A stretch of 64,000 nucleotides of DNA from Hyphomicrobiaceae bacterium (GTDB taxonomy: Bacteria > Pseudomonadota > Alphaproteobacteria > Rhizobiales > Xanthobacteraceae), in assembly GCA_947472885.1 (NCBI GenBank), contig CANJBX010000003.1:28700-92699 (forward strand), read 5' to 3'. Each line of letters starts with the position of its first letter. Positions within the stretch are counted from its first letter, which is position 1. The notes beneath the pieces were generated by a model. That model searched no databases, was not told the DNA's origin, and worked only from the letters and a program-made list of their open reading frames with translations. Positions 9,221-19,600 of the stretch are shown piece by piece. The position numbers and the translations under genes were made by a program.

Positions 9221-10891
9221 CTAGGCGTAGTCGCGCGTGGCCGCCGCCTGCGACACCATGCCGGTGCGGACGTCCTCGGCGATTTCCTTCTTGTCGCGCT
9301 TCCTGGGATCGCCCCAGCCGCCGCCGCCGGCGGTCAGGAATATAAGGCGGTCGTCTTTCTCCAGCGGTAGCCCCGTGGCCTTCAGCAGCTTTTCCTCGCT
9401 GCCGTCGGCGCGGATCAGCGTTGCCGCGTTGACCGCGCCCGGCTTGCCGCCGTTCAGTCCCCATGGCGGGTCTTTGGTGCGTTCGCAATTGACGTTGGCC
9501 GACGCGCTTTGCAGCGCGCGATAGGTCAGTTCGACACCAAGCCCGCCGCGATGCTGACCGGCGCCGCCGGAGTCCTGCCGCAGCGTGAATTTTTCGATCA
9601 GGAACGGATACTGGATTTCCTGCAATTCGACCGGCGCATTGCGCACGTCGCCCTGACAGATCGAGACGGAAGCGCTTTCGCCGTCTTCCTGCGGACGGCC
9701 GCCCCAGCCGCCACCAAAGATATTCATGAGCAGGAAGCGCTGGCCGTCTGGCCGGAATCCGCTGATCGAGCAGCCGCCCATGTCGCCCTTGTGCGCGGCG
9801 GGAATCCGGTCTGGCAGCGCGGGCGCAAGCGCCTTCAGGATCGTATCGATCACGGTCGGCAACGGGATACTGTAGAGCCCGAGCGCCGCCGGATGCTTTG
9901 CGTTGAGAAGCTTGCCTTCCGGCAAAATGATTTCGAGCGCACGGAAGCAGCCTTCGTTTACCGGGGCCTGAGGCTGCGTCACGTTCTTGAAGGCGATGCG
10001 TGCTGCGGCAAGACCGCCCGAATAACCGGAATTGAGCGGGCCGGGCACCTGATCGTTCATTTCGGAAAAGTCGATGACCATGCGCTCGCCGTCGATGATG
10101 ACTTTGACCTTGATGAGAATTTTGAGGTCGAGGTTACGGCCATCGTTGTCGAGGTAGCTTTGGGCCTCATAGGTGCCGTCCGGAATTTTTGCGACGAAGC
10201 TGCGGACTTCGCGGTCGGTGCGGTCCCAGATTGTCTCGATGCAAGACGAAACCGTCTCGGTGCCGTAGCGCTTCACCAGTTCGGCAAAGCGCCGTGCGCC
10301 GAGCTGCGCCGACGCCATCTGCGCGCGCAGGTCGCCCAGCGCGGCATCGGGGAAGCGCAGGTTGTCGGTGATGATCTGCCACAGCGTGTCGTTGCGCTTG
10401 CCGGCCTCGTAGATCTTCAGCGAGCGGAACTGGATGCCTTCCTGATAGATCTCTGTCGTCTGCACGGAGCCGAAGCCGACACGCATGCCGCCAATATCCA
10501 CCCAGTGCGCACGGCTTGCCGCGAACGCGACGACCTTGCCGTCGTGGAAACACGGCGCGTAGATGACGACGTTGTTGAGATGCTGGCCGCAGACGCCGCC
10601 GTGGTTCATGATGATGACGTCACCGGGGTGAAAGCCGTCAAGGCCGTAACGCTCGATGCCGTCCTTCACGGCGACGCCGAGGTCGGCGAGGAAGATCGGC
10701 AGACCGCCCTGGTTCTGCGAAATCATCCGGCCGTCGATATCGATCAGGCCGCAGCAGAAATCGCGCACCTCATAGATCATCATGTTGTAGGCTGATTTGC
10801 ACAGCGCCGTCGCCATTTCCTCGGCATAGGCATTGATGGCGTTGCGTACGACTTCGGCGGTGATCGGATTGACCTGAATATTGGTTGTCAT
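9221..10891 (-). CDS. Hydantoinase B/oxoprolinase family protein
   Basis: MTTNIQVNPITAEVVRNAINAYAEEMATALCKSAYNMMIYEVRDF...; paired with HyuA-type gene immediately upstream. Confidence 0.92.
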   Translation of the reverse strand: MTTNIQVNPITAEVVRNAINAYAEEMATALCKSAYNMMIYEVRDFCCGLIDIDGRMISQNQGGLPIFLADLGVAVKDGIERYGLDGFHPGDVIIMNHGGVCGQHLNNVVIYAPCFHDGKVVAFAASRAHWVDIGGMRVGFGSVQTTEIYQEGIQFRSLKIYEAGKRNDTLWQIITDNLRFPDAALGDLRAQMASAQLGARRFAELVKRYGTETVSSCIETIWDRTDREVRSFVAKIPDGTYEAQSYLDNDGRNLDLKILIKVKVIIDGERMVIDFSEMNDQVPGPLNSGYSGGLAAARIAFKNVTQPQAPVNEGCFRALEIILPEGKLLNAKHPAALGLYSIPLPTVIDTILKALAPALPDRIPAAHKGDMGGCSISGFRPDGQRFLLMNIFGGGWGGRPQEDGESASVSICQGDVRNAPVELQEIQYPFLIEKFTLRQDSGGAGQHRGGLGVELTYRALQSASANVNCERTKDPPWGLNGGKPGAVNAATLIRADGSEEKLLKATGLPLEKDDRLIFLTAGGGGWGDPRKRDKKEIAEDVRTGMVSQAAATRDYA

Positions 10892-10899
10892 GGTCGGCC

Positions 10900-12951
10900 T
10901 CAGTTGTGTTCGGCAAGCGTGATGACGATGTGGCCCGACGGGTCGATCACGGCGCGATCGCCCGGCGGCAGCCACGTCGTCGAGTTCGGTTCTTCAATGA
11001 CGGCCGGACCAACGATTTCAGTGCCGGCAGCCAGACCTGGACGCCAGACGATGCGGGCATCGAGCGGTTTCGCCGGATCGTCAAACACAACGGCACGGCG
11101 CTGTTCCGGCGCGACTTCTTCCGGCTGCCATGGCGCCGAAAGCCACGCGCCGATGACGTCCTGCATGCGCGCGATGGTGACGACGAGGCGCAGGTTGACG
11201 ATCTCGATAGACTGGTCCGGCGCGGCGTGTCCGTAACGGCGGTCGTGCTGCGCGTTGAATTTCTGCTGCGTGCCGGAAATGTCGCTCGACAGGTCTTCCG
11301 GCTTCTCAACCGGAATCGCAATCGTGTGCTCCTGGCCGCGATAGCGCAGGTCGGCGGCGAACTCAAACTTGCCGTCGGTGTGGCCATCGCGCGCCAGCGC
11401 GTCCTTGCCGGATTGGCGGAGGTCATCGAACGCGCGCTTGGCATCGGTAAGCTGGATGCGCTTGAGTTCACCTACCAGCGTGCGCACGAAGTCCTGCCGC
11501 CAGTTCGCCATCAGCATGCCGAGCGCCGAGAAATTGCCCGGCAGCTTGGGAATGATGACACGCGGGATCGAGATTTCACGCGCAATCGAAACGGCATGCA
11601 GCGGGCCTGCGCCGCCGAATGCGATCATCGTGGTGTCGCGCGGATCGATGCCGCGATTGACCGACACGGCGCGCACCGCAAGCGACATGGCATTGTCGGC
11701 GATGGTGGCGATGCCGAGCGCGGCGGTCATGGTGTTGAATCCGAGCTTGTTGCCGACCTTGGCGTCGATGGCCTTTTCCGACAGCGATTTATCGAGGCTC
11801 ATGCCGCCGCCGAGGAAGCGATTGCCGTTCAGCCGCCCAAGTACGAGGTTGGCGTCGGTGATGACAGGGTTCTCGCCGCCGCGCCCATAGCAGGCAGGGC
11901 CGGGGTCCGCCCCGGCACTGACGGGGCCGACATGCAAACCGCCGCCATCGTCAACCCAGGCGACCGAGCCGCCGCCCGCGCCGACTTCGATGATATCGAC
12001 GACCGGCAACTGCATCGGCTGGCCCGTGAAGGCATCGCCGATGACATAGCCTTCTTCAATCGGCGCGATGCCGTTGGTAATGAGTGTGCACTTGGCGGTG
12101 GTACCGCCCATGTCGAAGCCGATGGCCTGTTCGATGCCGAGGAATTTCGCGAGATAGCCCGCGCCGATCATGCCGGCCACGGGGCCGGATTCCATCATGG
12201 CGACCGGCTCCTGCCGCGCCTGCTCGATGGACATGGTGCCGCCGTTCGAGCGCATGATCGCGATCTTGCCGGCGAAATTCGCACTGCGCGCGAAGCTCTC
12301 GAATTTGCCGAGATAACGTGACACGCGCGGGCCGACGAAGGCGTTGAGCGCGGTGGTGGACGTGCGCTCGTATTCACGGAACTCGCGCAGGATCTCGTGG
12401 CTCAAGGTCACGAACAGGTTGGAATGTTTTTTGCGCAGGATTTCACCCGCCGCCTGCTCATGCACCGGATTGGCGTAGGCGTGCAGAAAGCAGATCGCGA
12501 CGGCTTCGATGTCAAGCTTCGCAAGCTGTTCGCCGAGCGTTGCGATGGTTTTGGTTTCCATCGCGGTCAGCACTTCGCCGGCGGCATTCATGCGCTCGCG
12601 GACTTCAAAAGTCAGTTCGCGCGGCACCAGTGGCCGGGGGCGGTGGAAGAACAGGTTGAAGGCGTCGGGCCGGTTGCCGCGTCCCATGAAATAAACGTCG
12701 CGGAAGCCCTCGGTGGTAATCAGTGCGGTCTTGGCGCCGCTGCGCTCCAGCACGGTGTTGATCGCGATGGTCGAGCCATGCAGCATTTCCGTCATGGTAG
12801 CGACATCGCACCTGGCGATCCGCAGCGCGTTGGCTGCGCCTTCGGTCGGATCGGCCGGGACGGTCGAGGTCTTGGACGTGATGATAGCGCCGTTCTGGTA
12901 TCCGACGAGGTCGGTGAACGTGCCGCCGATATCGATGCCGACAATACTCAA
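10900..12951 (-). CDS. Hydantoinase A/oxoprolinase family protein
   Basis: MSIVGIDIGGTFTDLVGYQNG...GSTIAINTVLERSGAKTALITTEGFRDV; classic HyuA N-terminus. Confidence 0.94.
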   Translation of the reverse strand: MSIVGIDIGGTFTDLVGYQNGAIITSKTSTVPADPTEGAANALRIARCDVATMTEMLHGSTIAINTVLERSGAKTALITTEGFRDVYFMGRGNRPDAFNLFFHRPRPLVPRELTFEVRERMNAAGEVLTAMETKTIATLGEQLAKLDIEAVAICFLHAYANPVHEQAAGEILRKKHSNLFVTLSHEILREFREYERTSTTALNAFVGPRVSRYLGKFESFARSANFAGKIAIMRSNGGTMSIEQARQEPVAMMESGPVAGMIGAGYLAKFLGIEQAIGFDMGGTTAKCTLITNGIAPIEEGYVIGDAFTGQPMQLPVVDIIEVGAGGGSVAWVDDGGGLHVGPVSAGADPGPACYGRGGENPVITDANLVLGRLNGNRFLGGGMSLDKSLSEKAIDAKVGNKLGFNTMTAALGIATIADNAMSLAVRAVSVNRGIDPRDTTMIAFGGAGPLHAVSIAREISIPRVIIPKLPGNFSALGMLMANWRQDFVRTLVGELKRIQLTDAKRAFDDLRQSGKDALARDGHTDGKFEFAADLRYRGQEHTIAIPVEKPEDLSSDISGTQQKFNAQHDRRYGHAAPDQSIEIVNLRLVVTIARMQDVIGAWLSAPWQPEEVAPEQRRAVVFDDPAKPLDARIVWRPGLAAGTEIVGPAVIEEPNSTTWLPPGDRAVIDPSGHIVITLAEHN

Positions 12952-13026
12952 GAGATTACCTGCTGATCGTTGTGAGGGTGCGTTGGAAAATGTCTCGGCG
13001 GATTTAACGGGGGCGCGGGCCAGCCG

Positions 13027-14019
13027 TCATTGCTGCTCGATTTTTGCAGCTTTGACGTAGCCTTCCCAGGCGGCCTTATCCTTGATGAGCTGCGCCTGGC
13101 CTTCTTCGGGCGTCGTGATCCACGGATCGCCGCCAAACTTGTTGACGAACTGGCGGGTTTCTTCCGTTGCCTCGATCTCGTTGAACCACTTGTTTAGTTG
13201 CTCGATGATCGGTCTTGGCGTTGCGGACGGTAACATCACCGCGAACCAGCCGAACAGTTCGACGTTAACGCCTTGTTCCTTCATTGTCTGCATGTCTGGA
13301 AGCGCTTGCATCCGCTTGCCGGTCGAGACCGCCAGCATACGGAGGCGGCCTGCCTGCGATTGAACGATGGCCGACTGCGGATCGATCATGCCGTAGTCAA
13401 CGGCGCCGCTGGCGAAATCGTTGAGTGTATCGTTTGCAGTACGGTAGGGAACATCGACGGCTGTGACTCCAGTCGCCACCTTGTAGAGTTCACCCATTAC
13501 TTTGCCGACCGTGTTCGATTCAGCGTAGCTTGCCTTCTCCCCCTTGGCTTTCATCGCCTCGGTTAGTTCCCTGAGGTTTTTGTGGGGGCTGTTGGCTGCA
13601 ACCATGACCATGAAGGGCTGTATGTTGAGCGTGGCGGCGACCTGTATATCCTTGACGGGATCGAGCGGCGGCTTCTTGAACAGCCAGTAGTTGGCAGCCA
13701 CCGCTGAGCCAGCGTGGATATAGATCGTATAGCCATCGGGCTTCGCCCGCGCGGTGTATTCGGTCGCGATGTTGCCGGCCGCTCCGACCTTGTTCTCGAT
13801 CAGTATCGTGGCCCCGGATTTTTCCCGCAATTTTTCGCCGAAATAGCGCACCATGATGTCTGCGCCACTCCCGGGTGGGAATGCGCAGATAAGGCGAATG
13901 TCCTGGGATGGATATTTTTGCGCAGATGATGTCGTCGGCGTCGCTACCAGCAGGGCGGCGAGGACTGCAGATCCAATTAACGATGAAAGTTTCGCGCTGC
14001 CCGATGTTCCCTGTGCCAT
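13027..14019 (-). CDS. Bug/TTT-family periplasmic substrate-binding protein
   Basis: YPSQDIRLICAFPPGSGADIMVRYFGEKL...GATILIENKVGAAGNIATEY; TctC-like. Confidence 0.92.
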   Translation of the reverse strand: MAQGTSGSAKLSSLIGSAVLAALLVATPTTSSAQKYPSQDIRLICAFPPGSGADIMVRYFGEKLREKSGATILIENKVGAAGNIATEYTARAKPDGYTIYIHAGSAVAANYWLFKKPPLDPVKDIQVAATLNIQPFMVMVAANSPHKNLRELTEAMKAKGEKASYAESNTVGKVMGELYKVATGVTAVDVPYRTANDTLNDFASGAVDYGMIDPQSAIVQSQAGRLRMLAVSTGKRMQALPDMQTMKEQGVNVELFGWFAVMLPSATPRPIIEQLNKWFNEIEATEETRQFVNKFGGDPWITTPEEGQAQLIKDKAAWEGYVKAAKIEQQ

Positions 14020-14151
14020 CCCCGTTCCCTTTTCGCAGTGTCTGTTGCCAGGCCGGCCAGGTTGAAGGCTGCTGATGCCGGCCGACCTTCACTCACCATG
14101 AAACTGGACACAACCGGAAGCGGAAGCAATCGGGCGAAGGCTCTATTGTTC

Positions 14152-14167
14152 ATAGTCTATAGACTAT
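14152..14167. promoter_or_regulatory. Perfect 16-bp palindrome ATAGTCTATAGACTAT, candidate operator
   Basis: Self-reverse-complementary 16-mer in the intergenic region of divergent TTT-binding-protein and LysR genes, 13 bp before the LysR ATG. Confidence 0.6.
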
Positions 14168-14180
14168 ATGTTTTGGTCCC

Positions 14181-15083
14181 ATGCATGTCAGCTTGCGACG
14201 CCTGGAAGTCTTCATTGCCGTAGCGGATTCCGGGAGTTTTTCCGGCGCGGCCAATCAGCTTGATATAGCCCAGCCTTCCGTCAGCGCCCATATCCGCGGG
14301 CTGGAGCGGGAGGTCGGCGGCGCGGTCTTTGAGCGGCAACGGGGGCGCAAGCCCGTGCTCACCGATCTCGGCCGCAGTGTGCGCGAACATGCCCGTGAAC
14401 TGCTTGCGGAGGCCGAAGACCTGCGCGCGGACGTCGTCAGCATTCGCGGAATGGAGGGGAAGCGGCTGGTGCTTTCCTGCCAGCGCTCGCTGGCGAATTT
14501 CGCGCTGAAGGACCAGATCACCCGTTTCGCCCTGACGCGTTCCGATATCCAGCTCACCATCAGAATTGGCACACAGGAAGACGTGGTTGGCGATGTCCGG
14601 GACGGCATTGCCGACGTCGGCTGTTTCCTGAGCAATGAAGAAATACGGGGGTTAAGCTCGCAGGTGATCGGCGGACAACGGCTGCGCATCGTTGGCGCGC
14701 CCAACCATCCGCTCGCCCGCAAGCGTCGCGTCAAGGCGGCCGAGATCGCCAAACATGGATTTGTGGCGTCGCCGCCTGGCACGCCATTCGGCCGAACGGT
14801 GAACCGCCTCTTGAGCGGCATTGGCATCCGCGACGTTCGGGTCGTGGCGCGGGTGACCGAGTATCAGTTCATGCGCGAACTGGTGGCGGCGGGCGTGGGC
14901 CTCTCTTGCGCGCTCGAAAGCAATATCGAAGCCGATGTTCGCGCGGGCGCATTGAGCCTCATCGACATCAACGCTGCCGATCTGGTGATCGGGATTCGAT
15001 TGATTAGTTCGCCGAGCCGGCCGTCATCTTCACAGATGACGACATTGATCGAATATCTGAAGACCTCCGCGCCGAAGCTTTGA
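14181..15083 (+). CDS. LysR-family transcriptional regulator
   Basis: MHVSLRRLEVFIAVADSGSFSGAANQLDIAQPSVSAHIRGLEREVG; LysR HTH. Confidence 0.93.
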   Translation: MHVSLRRLEVFIAVADSGSFSGAANQLDIAQPSVSAHIRGLEREVGGAVFERQRGRKPVLTDLGRSVREHARELLAEAEDLRADVVSIRGMEGKRLVLSCQRSLANFALKDQITRFALTRSDIQLTIRIGTQEDVVGDVRDGIADVGCFLSNEEIRGLSSQVIGGQRLRIVGAPNHPLARKRRVKAAEIAKHGFVASPPGTPFGRTVNRLLSGIGIRDVRVVARVTEYQFMRELVAAGVGLSCALESNIEADVRAGALSLIDINAADLVIGIRLISSPSRPSSSQMTTLIEYLKTSAPKL

Positions 15084-15111
15084 CGGCGCGCGCGGAGGCC
15101 GGAGTTTGTGA

Positions 15112-16221
15112 CTATTTCTGCGCGTCCTCGGGACGAATGGCCCATGCGCCGCCAGCCGGCACTGCGACCTTGACCTGATCGCCGACCTTGAGGCCGAGGA
15201 TCGCGGGCGCTTCGATATTGATCCGCACGCCACTGGTCTCGATGGCGATCGAGGTGCGCGGGCCACGGAAGATCGAACTCACGATCTTGCCGGTCCACGA
15301 CAGCGCGCCGTCGGCGGCCTGATCGCCGACGCGGACGCTTTCCGGCCGGACCAGGATAAGGACGCTCTCACCGGGCTCGAATTTCTCGGAGGCGCGCGCC
15401 TTGCCTTGCCAGCCGTTGCCGTTGACGGTGAGCTGGAAATACCTGGTGCCGGCCTCCGGTTCACAAGCGGATACCTTGGCGTCGAGCAGGTTCGGGGAAC
15501 CGAAAAACGCAGCGACCATGCGGCTGACCGGGCGCTGATAGATTTCTTCCGGCGCGCCGATTTGCAGGATATGGCCGCCGTGCATGACCACGACGCGATC
15601 CGAAAGCGCCATGGCTTCTTCCTGATCGTGCGTCACGTAAAGGCTGGTGATGCCGAGGCGCTTTTGCAAGGCGCGGAATTCATCACCCATCTGGGTGCGC
15701 AGCCGCGCGTCGAGGTTTGACAGCGGCTCGTCCAGCAGCAGCACTTCCGGTTCGAACACCAGCGCGCGCGCAATCGCGACGCGCTGCTGCTGGCCGCCCG
15801 AAAGGGCAGGTGCCGGGCGCTGGGCAAATTTGTCCATCTCGACGAGGCGGAGCGTCGCCATCACGCGCTGCTCGATCTCGGCCTTGGACTTGCGGCGGAT
15901 GCGCAGCGGATAGGCGACGTTGTCGAACACCGTCATGTGCGGCCAGATCGCGTAGGACTGGAACACCATGCCGAGCTGGCGATGGTCCGGCGGCACGAAA
16001 AATCCCTTTTCGGCGTCGCTCACCACACGGTCGCCGATGCTGATGCGGCCCCCGGTGTTCTGCTCGAGGCCCGCGACCATGCGCAGCGTCGTCGTCTTGC
16101 CGCAGCCGGACGGCCCCAGCAGCGTAACGAACTCGCCACGCTCGACTTTCAGATTGACGCGATTGACGGCGATGACGTCGCCAAACGTGCGGCTTACGTC
16201 TTCGACCAGAACTGCAGACAT
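15112..16221 (-). CDS. ABC transporter ATP-binding protein (PotA/FbpC-type)
   Basis: LLGPSGCGKTTTLRMVAGLE, LSGGQQQRVAIARAL, LLLDEPLSNLDARLR, C-terminal TOBE-like region. Confidence 0.93.
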   Translation of the reverse strand: MSAVLVEDVSRTFGDVIAVNRVNLKVERGEFVTLLGPSGCGKTTTLRMVAGLEQNTGGRISIGDRVVSDAEKGFFVPPDHRQLGMVFQSYAIWPHMTVFDNVAYPLRIRRKSKAEIEQRVMATLRLVEMDKFAQRPAPALSGGQQQRVAIARALVFEPEVLLLDEPLSNLDARLRTQMGDEFRALQKRLGITSLYVTHDQEEAMALSDRVVVMHGGHILQIGAPEEIYQRPVSRMVAAFFGSPNLLDAKVSACEPEAGTRYFQLTVNGNGWQGKARASEKFEPGESVLILVRPESVRVGDQAADGALSWTGKIVSSIFRGPRTSIAIETSGVRINIEAPAILGLKVGDQVKVAVPAGGAWAIRPEDAQK

Positions 16222-16285
16222 CCCACCCTCCGGAAGCCCCGTATTCGGCGGGGCGGCTGTTTTTCTAGTTTATATGCCGTGAATT

Positions 16286-18067
16286 TCAAAGCGTACTGAT
16301 GCGCTGTTTGATCAGCTTGAGCTGAACCCAGCGGAAAAAGATCACCAACAGCATCATCATGAGGCCGATGACGCTGACCTGTTCCGCCTGCCCATTTGCC
16401 CACAGCTTGAGGAGCGTCACGGACAGGACTTCCGAGCCCACCGAATAGAGCAGGATCGACGCCGATAGCTCGCGAATGATGCCAAAGAACGTGAGGACCC
16501 AGCCCACCGCGAAGGAGGGCCACGCCAGCGCGATCAGGATGCGCCACAGGGTCTGCCACCAGCTTGCGCCGTGGACGCGGGAGCATTCCTCGAGATCGAA
16601 TGAAAGCTGATGGTAAGCGCTCGACATCACGCGCACGGAAATCGGCGTGCCGAGCGCCATGTAGGCCAGCAGCAGCGCCCAGATCGTGCCGTAGATCGGG
16701 ATTGGGCCGGGCAGCATCGCAAAGGCCCAGAGAAAGCCGACGCCCAGCACCATGCCGGGCATCATCCACGGCAGCCAGGCAAGGGCGTCGATCAGCTTGC
16801 GGCCGCGCCAGCGCGTGCGCACCGTGACATAAGCGATGATGCCGCCAAGGATCATGGTGGCCGTCGCGCCAAGCAGGCCGAGCAGCATGGTGTTGGAGAG
16901 CGAACGCCAGAAGTCCTTGTTCTGCATCACGGCGGAATAGTGATCGAGCGTCAGCATGTCCCAGCTGTAGAAGCCGAAGAACTTGAAGAACGAGCCGACC
17001 GCGAGTTGCCCAACCGGCAGCACGACGGTGATGATGAAGAACAGGATGCAGAACGAGAATGTCACCCAGCGCCATGGACCGAGCTTGGTGATGTTCGGCG
17101 AATAGCCCTTGCCGGTGACGGTGGTGTAGCTGCGGCCGCGCAGCAATATCCATTGCCAGATCACCAGCAGGAACATGCCGGCCATGATCGCGAACGACAG
17201 CGCGGTGGCGTATTGGTATGCCGGCGTCGCACGGTGGTTGATGGCGTTGTAGATTTCGGTGGTGATGACCGTGATGCCGGCGGGCAGGCCGAAGAACAAG
17301 GGCGACTCGAAGGATTCGATGCCGCGGATCAGGCTCAGCATGAATGACGACACAATCGCCGGCAGCATCAGCATGAAGGTGACGCGGCGGAACGTGAACC
17401 AGCGCGATGCGCCGCACATGCGGCTGGATTCCTCCAGCGACGGATCCATGGCGCGGAACGAGTCGACGATGAACAGGAACAGGAACGGCGTCGAATATTG
17501 CATCATGTGCCAGACGATGCCGCCGTAGGAATAGACGTTGATCGGCGAGTCCGTTGTGCCGGTCATCCATTGCCACGCCATATTGATGACGCCGACCTGC
17601 TTGTTGCCGAGCATGCCCCACGCCATGGCGGTGAGGATCGGCGGGATGAAGAACGGCAGCGTGATGAGCACTTCGAGTACGCCGCGGCCCGGCGTGTCGG
17701 TACGCGCGCAAATCCAGGCGAGCAGCACGGCGAGCGTGATGGCGGGAATCGTCTTGGCGAAAGAGATGCCGACGGTGTTGATCAGGATCAGGACGTTCTC
17801 GGCGCTGAGAACCTGGCGATATCCGTCGAGGTTGAACTCGCCGGCCATGCCGGGCGGTGTCGAATGCAGCGAGCCGTAGAACAGCATCGACAGCGGATAG
17901 AGCGTCAGGAATGACAGGATCAGCAGCAGGATGCCGATGCCGATGTTGCGGCCGAGCGATGTGCTGGCGATGTGCGAGAGGATTCCGGTCTTGGGCGTCA
18001 GCGGACGGCGCAACGCCCCGGCAAACTTGCCGTCTGGACTACCACCCGCATCTGCAACAACCGCCAT
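16286..18067 (-). CDS. Fused two-domain ABC transporter permease (Fe3+/putrescine-type)
   Basis: Two binding-protein-dependent permease halves; start chosen at MAVVADAGGSPDGKF (18067). Confidence 0.9.
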   Translation of the reverse strand: MAVVADAGGSPDGKFAGALRRPLTPKTGILSHIASTSLGRNIGIGILLLILSFLTLYPLSMLFYGSLHSTPPGMAGEFNLDGYRQVLSAENVLILINTVGISFAKTIPAITLAVLLAWICARTDTPGRGVLEVLITLPFFIPPILTAMAWGMLGNKQVGVINMAWQWMTGTTDSPINVYSYGGIVWHMMQYSTPFLFLFIVDSFRAMDPSLEESSRMCGASRWFTFRRVTFMLMLPAIVSSFMLSLIRGIESFESPLFFGLPAGITVITTEIYNAINHRATPAYQYATALSFAIMAGMFLLVIWQWILLRGRSYTTVTGKGYSPNITKLGPWRWVTFSFCILFFIITVVLPVGQLAVGSFFKFFGFYSWDMLTLDHYSAVMQNKDFWRSLSNTMLLGLLGATATMILGGIIAYVTVRTRWRGRKLIDALAWLPWMMPGMVLGVGFLWAFAMLPGPIPIYGTIWALLLAYMALGTPISVRVMSSAYHQLSFDLEECSRVHGASWWQTLWRILIALAWPSFAVGWVLTFFGIIRELSASILLYSVGSEVLSVTLLKLWANGQAEQVSVIGLMMMLLVIFFRWVQLKLIKQRISTL

Positions 18068-18074
18068 CACGCAC

Positions 18075-18488
18075 TCACATTTCGACGATGATATAGTTTT
18101 CTTCCACCGCAACCTTGAAAGTGTCGATCACGTAGGGGCCTTTGAGCAATTCTTCTCCGCCCTCAACCGAGACGGCGTATTGCCGCACGTAGGTGTTCTC
18201 CGGGTCGCACCAGGATTGCCCGGTGCGAACGTCGAATTCCCAGCCGTGCCACGGGCACTTCAGGAGTTCGCCCTGGCGGACCAGGCGGTAGTCACCGGGT
18301 CCGTCGGACAGTGCGAGCCCGCCAAGCCTGCCCTGACACAGGGAAGCGCCGGCGTGCGGGCACTTGTTGGCGAGCGCGAAATACTCGCCCTTGATGTTGA
18401 AGACGCCGATTTCGCGGCCCTTCACGGTTACAATCTTGCTGTTGCCGGGGGCAACTTCACCGACGGAGGCGACGACGTGACGGCTCAT
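18075..18488 (-). CDS. Rieske (2Fe-2S) ferredoxin-like protein
   Basis: CPHAGASLCQG...LLKCPWHGWEFD, Rieske C-x-H / C-x2-H motifs; 137 aa. Confidence 0.92.
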   Translation of the reverse strand: MSRHVVASVGEVAPGNSKIVTVKGREIGVFNIKGEYFALANKCPHAGASLCQGRLGGLALSDGPGDYRLVRQGELLKCPWHGWEFDVRTGQSWCDPENTYVRQYAVSVEGGEELLKGPYVIDTFKVAVEENYIIVEM

Positions 18489-18490
18489 AC

Positions 18491-19600
18491 TTACACCAGA
18501 CCGTAGAGCGCCTTGGCGTTGTCGCGAAAGATCATGCTGCGACGCTTTTCGTCGAGCTTGGCCTTGAACACGTAACGCGGGTCATCGAAGTCCCAGTGCG
18601 GGTAGTCGGTCGAAAACATCAGGTGGTCCCAGCCGATCCAGTCCATCACCTTGAACAGATCCTGCGGATCGTCCGGCTCCTCGATGGGCTGGGTCGTGTA
18701 CCAGAAATGCTCGCGCACATATTCGGACGGCTTGCGCTTGAGGTGCGGTACCTCGTCCTTCATGTGCTTCCACGCCTTGTCGAGGCGCCACGACAACGCG
18801 GGCGACCACGCGAAGCTGCCTTCGACGAGCGCGACCTTGAGTGACGGGAATGCCTCGAACACGCCTTCGAGCACCATGCTGGTCACGACCGCCTGCATGG
18901 CGGGCACCAGTGAGTGGTGTTCCTCGAGGTAGTAGGACGGCGCGCCGGAGCCGCCGGTTGCGGGATGACCGCTGACGCCGCCGACATGCATGCCGATGGG
19001 CAGGTTGTTGCGCACGGCGGCTTCATAGATCGGCCAGTAGCGGCGGCGGCCAAGTGGTTCGTCGGTGCGCGGCGGCAATAGCACCTGCACGAAGCGGCGA
19101 TCCTTGGCGCGCTGTTCGATTTCCCTGACGGCGGCGACCGGGTCTTCCGGCGTGCAGAGGATAGAACCGCGCAGGCGCGGCTCCTTGTCGAGCCATTCGG
19201 CAACCTGCCAGTCGTTCATGGCGTGCGCGAGCGCCGCGCCGTAATCGAGGTTGCGCTGGCTACCGGCGCCGGTGCGCAGCGGAACGAGAACGCCGACTTC
19301 GACGCCGTTGGGGTCGAGGTGCTGCTCGCGCATGAACTGCAAGTCCGAGCCGGGAGGCGCGCCGCCCGGCGGCCAGGCGTCGCGGCGCGCCACATCGGGC
19401 GTCATGCGCGGATAGGCGAGCGTCTCGGCCAGCGCCTGCCGGACAAAGCTGGAATAGGTTTGCATGTGGGTGCGCCAGCGTTCGGACAGGAACGGAAACA
19501 GGTCCGATGCCGCGCGCATCTGCGGATGAATGTCGCAATCGACGACGGCAAGGCGCGTAGCCTGCTGGTCGATACTCTGCCCCCGAACGTTGATGTTCAT
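18491..19600 (-). CDS. Amidohydrolase family protein (amidohydrolase-2/ACMSD-like)
   Basis: LAVVDCDIHPQM...GMHVGG...STDYPHWDFDDP; start chosen at MNINVRGQSIDQQ (19600), ORF track extends too far upstream. Confidence 0.87.
   Translation of the reverse strand: MNINVRGQSIDQQATRLAVVDCDIHPQMRAASDLFPFLSERWRTHMQTYSSFVRQALAETLAYPRMTPDVARRDAWPPGGAPPGSDLQFMREQHLDPNGVEVGVLVPLRTGAGSQRNLDYGAALAHAMNDWQVAEWLDKEPRLRGSILCTPEDPVAAVREIEQRAKDRRFVQVLLPPRTDEPLGRRRYWPIYEAAVRNNLPIGMHVGGVSGHPATGGSGAPSYYLEEHHSLVPAMQAVVTSMVLEGVFEAFPSLKVALVEGSFAWSPALSWRLDKAWKHMKDEVPHLKRKPSEYVREHFWYTTQPIEEPDDPQDLFKVMDWIGWDHLMFSTDYPHWDFDDPRYVFKAKLDEKRRSMIFRDNAKALYGLV

Noticed and set aside
9509-12321. Long plus-strand ORFs (428 and 478 aa) opposite hydantoinase B and A
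   Set aside because: Antisense shadows of well-supported HyuB/HyuA genes; no motifs or RBS.
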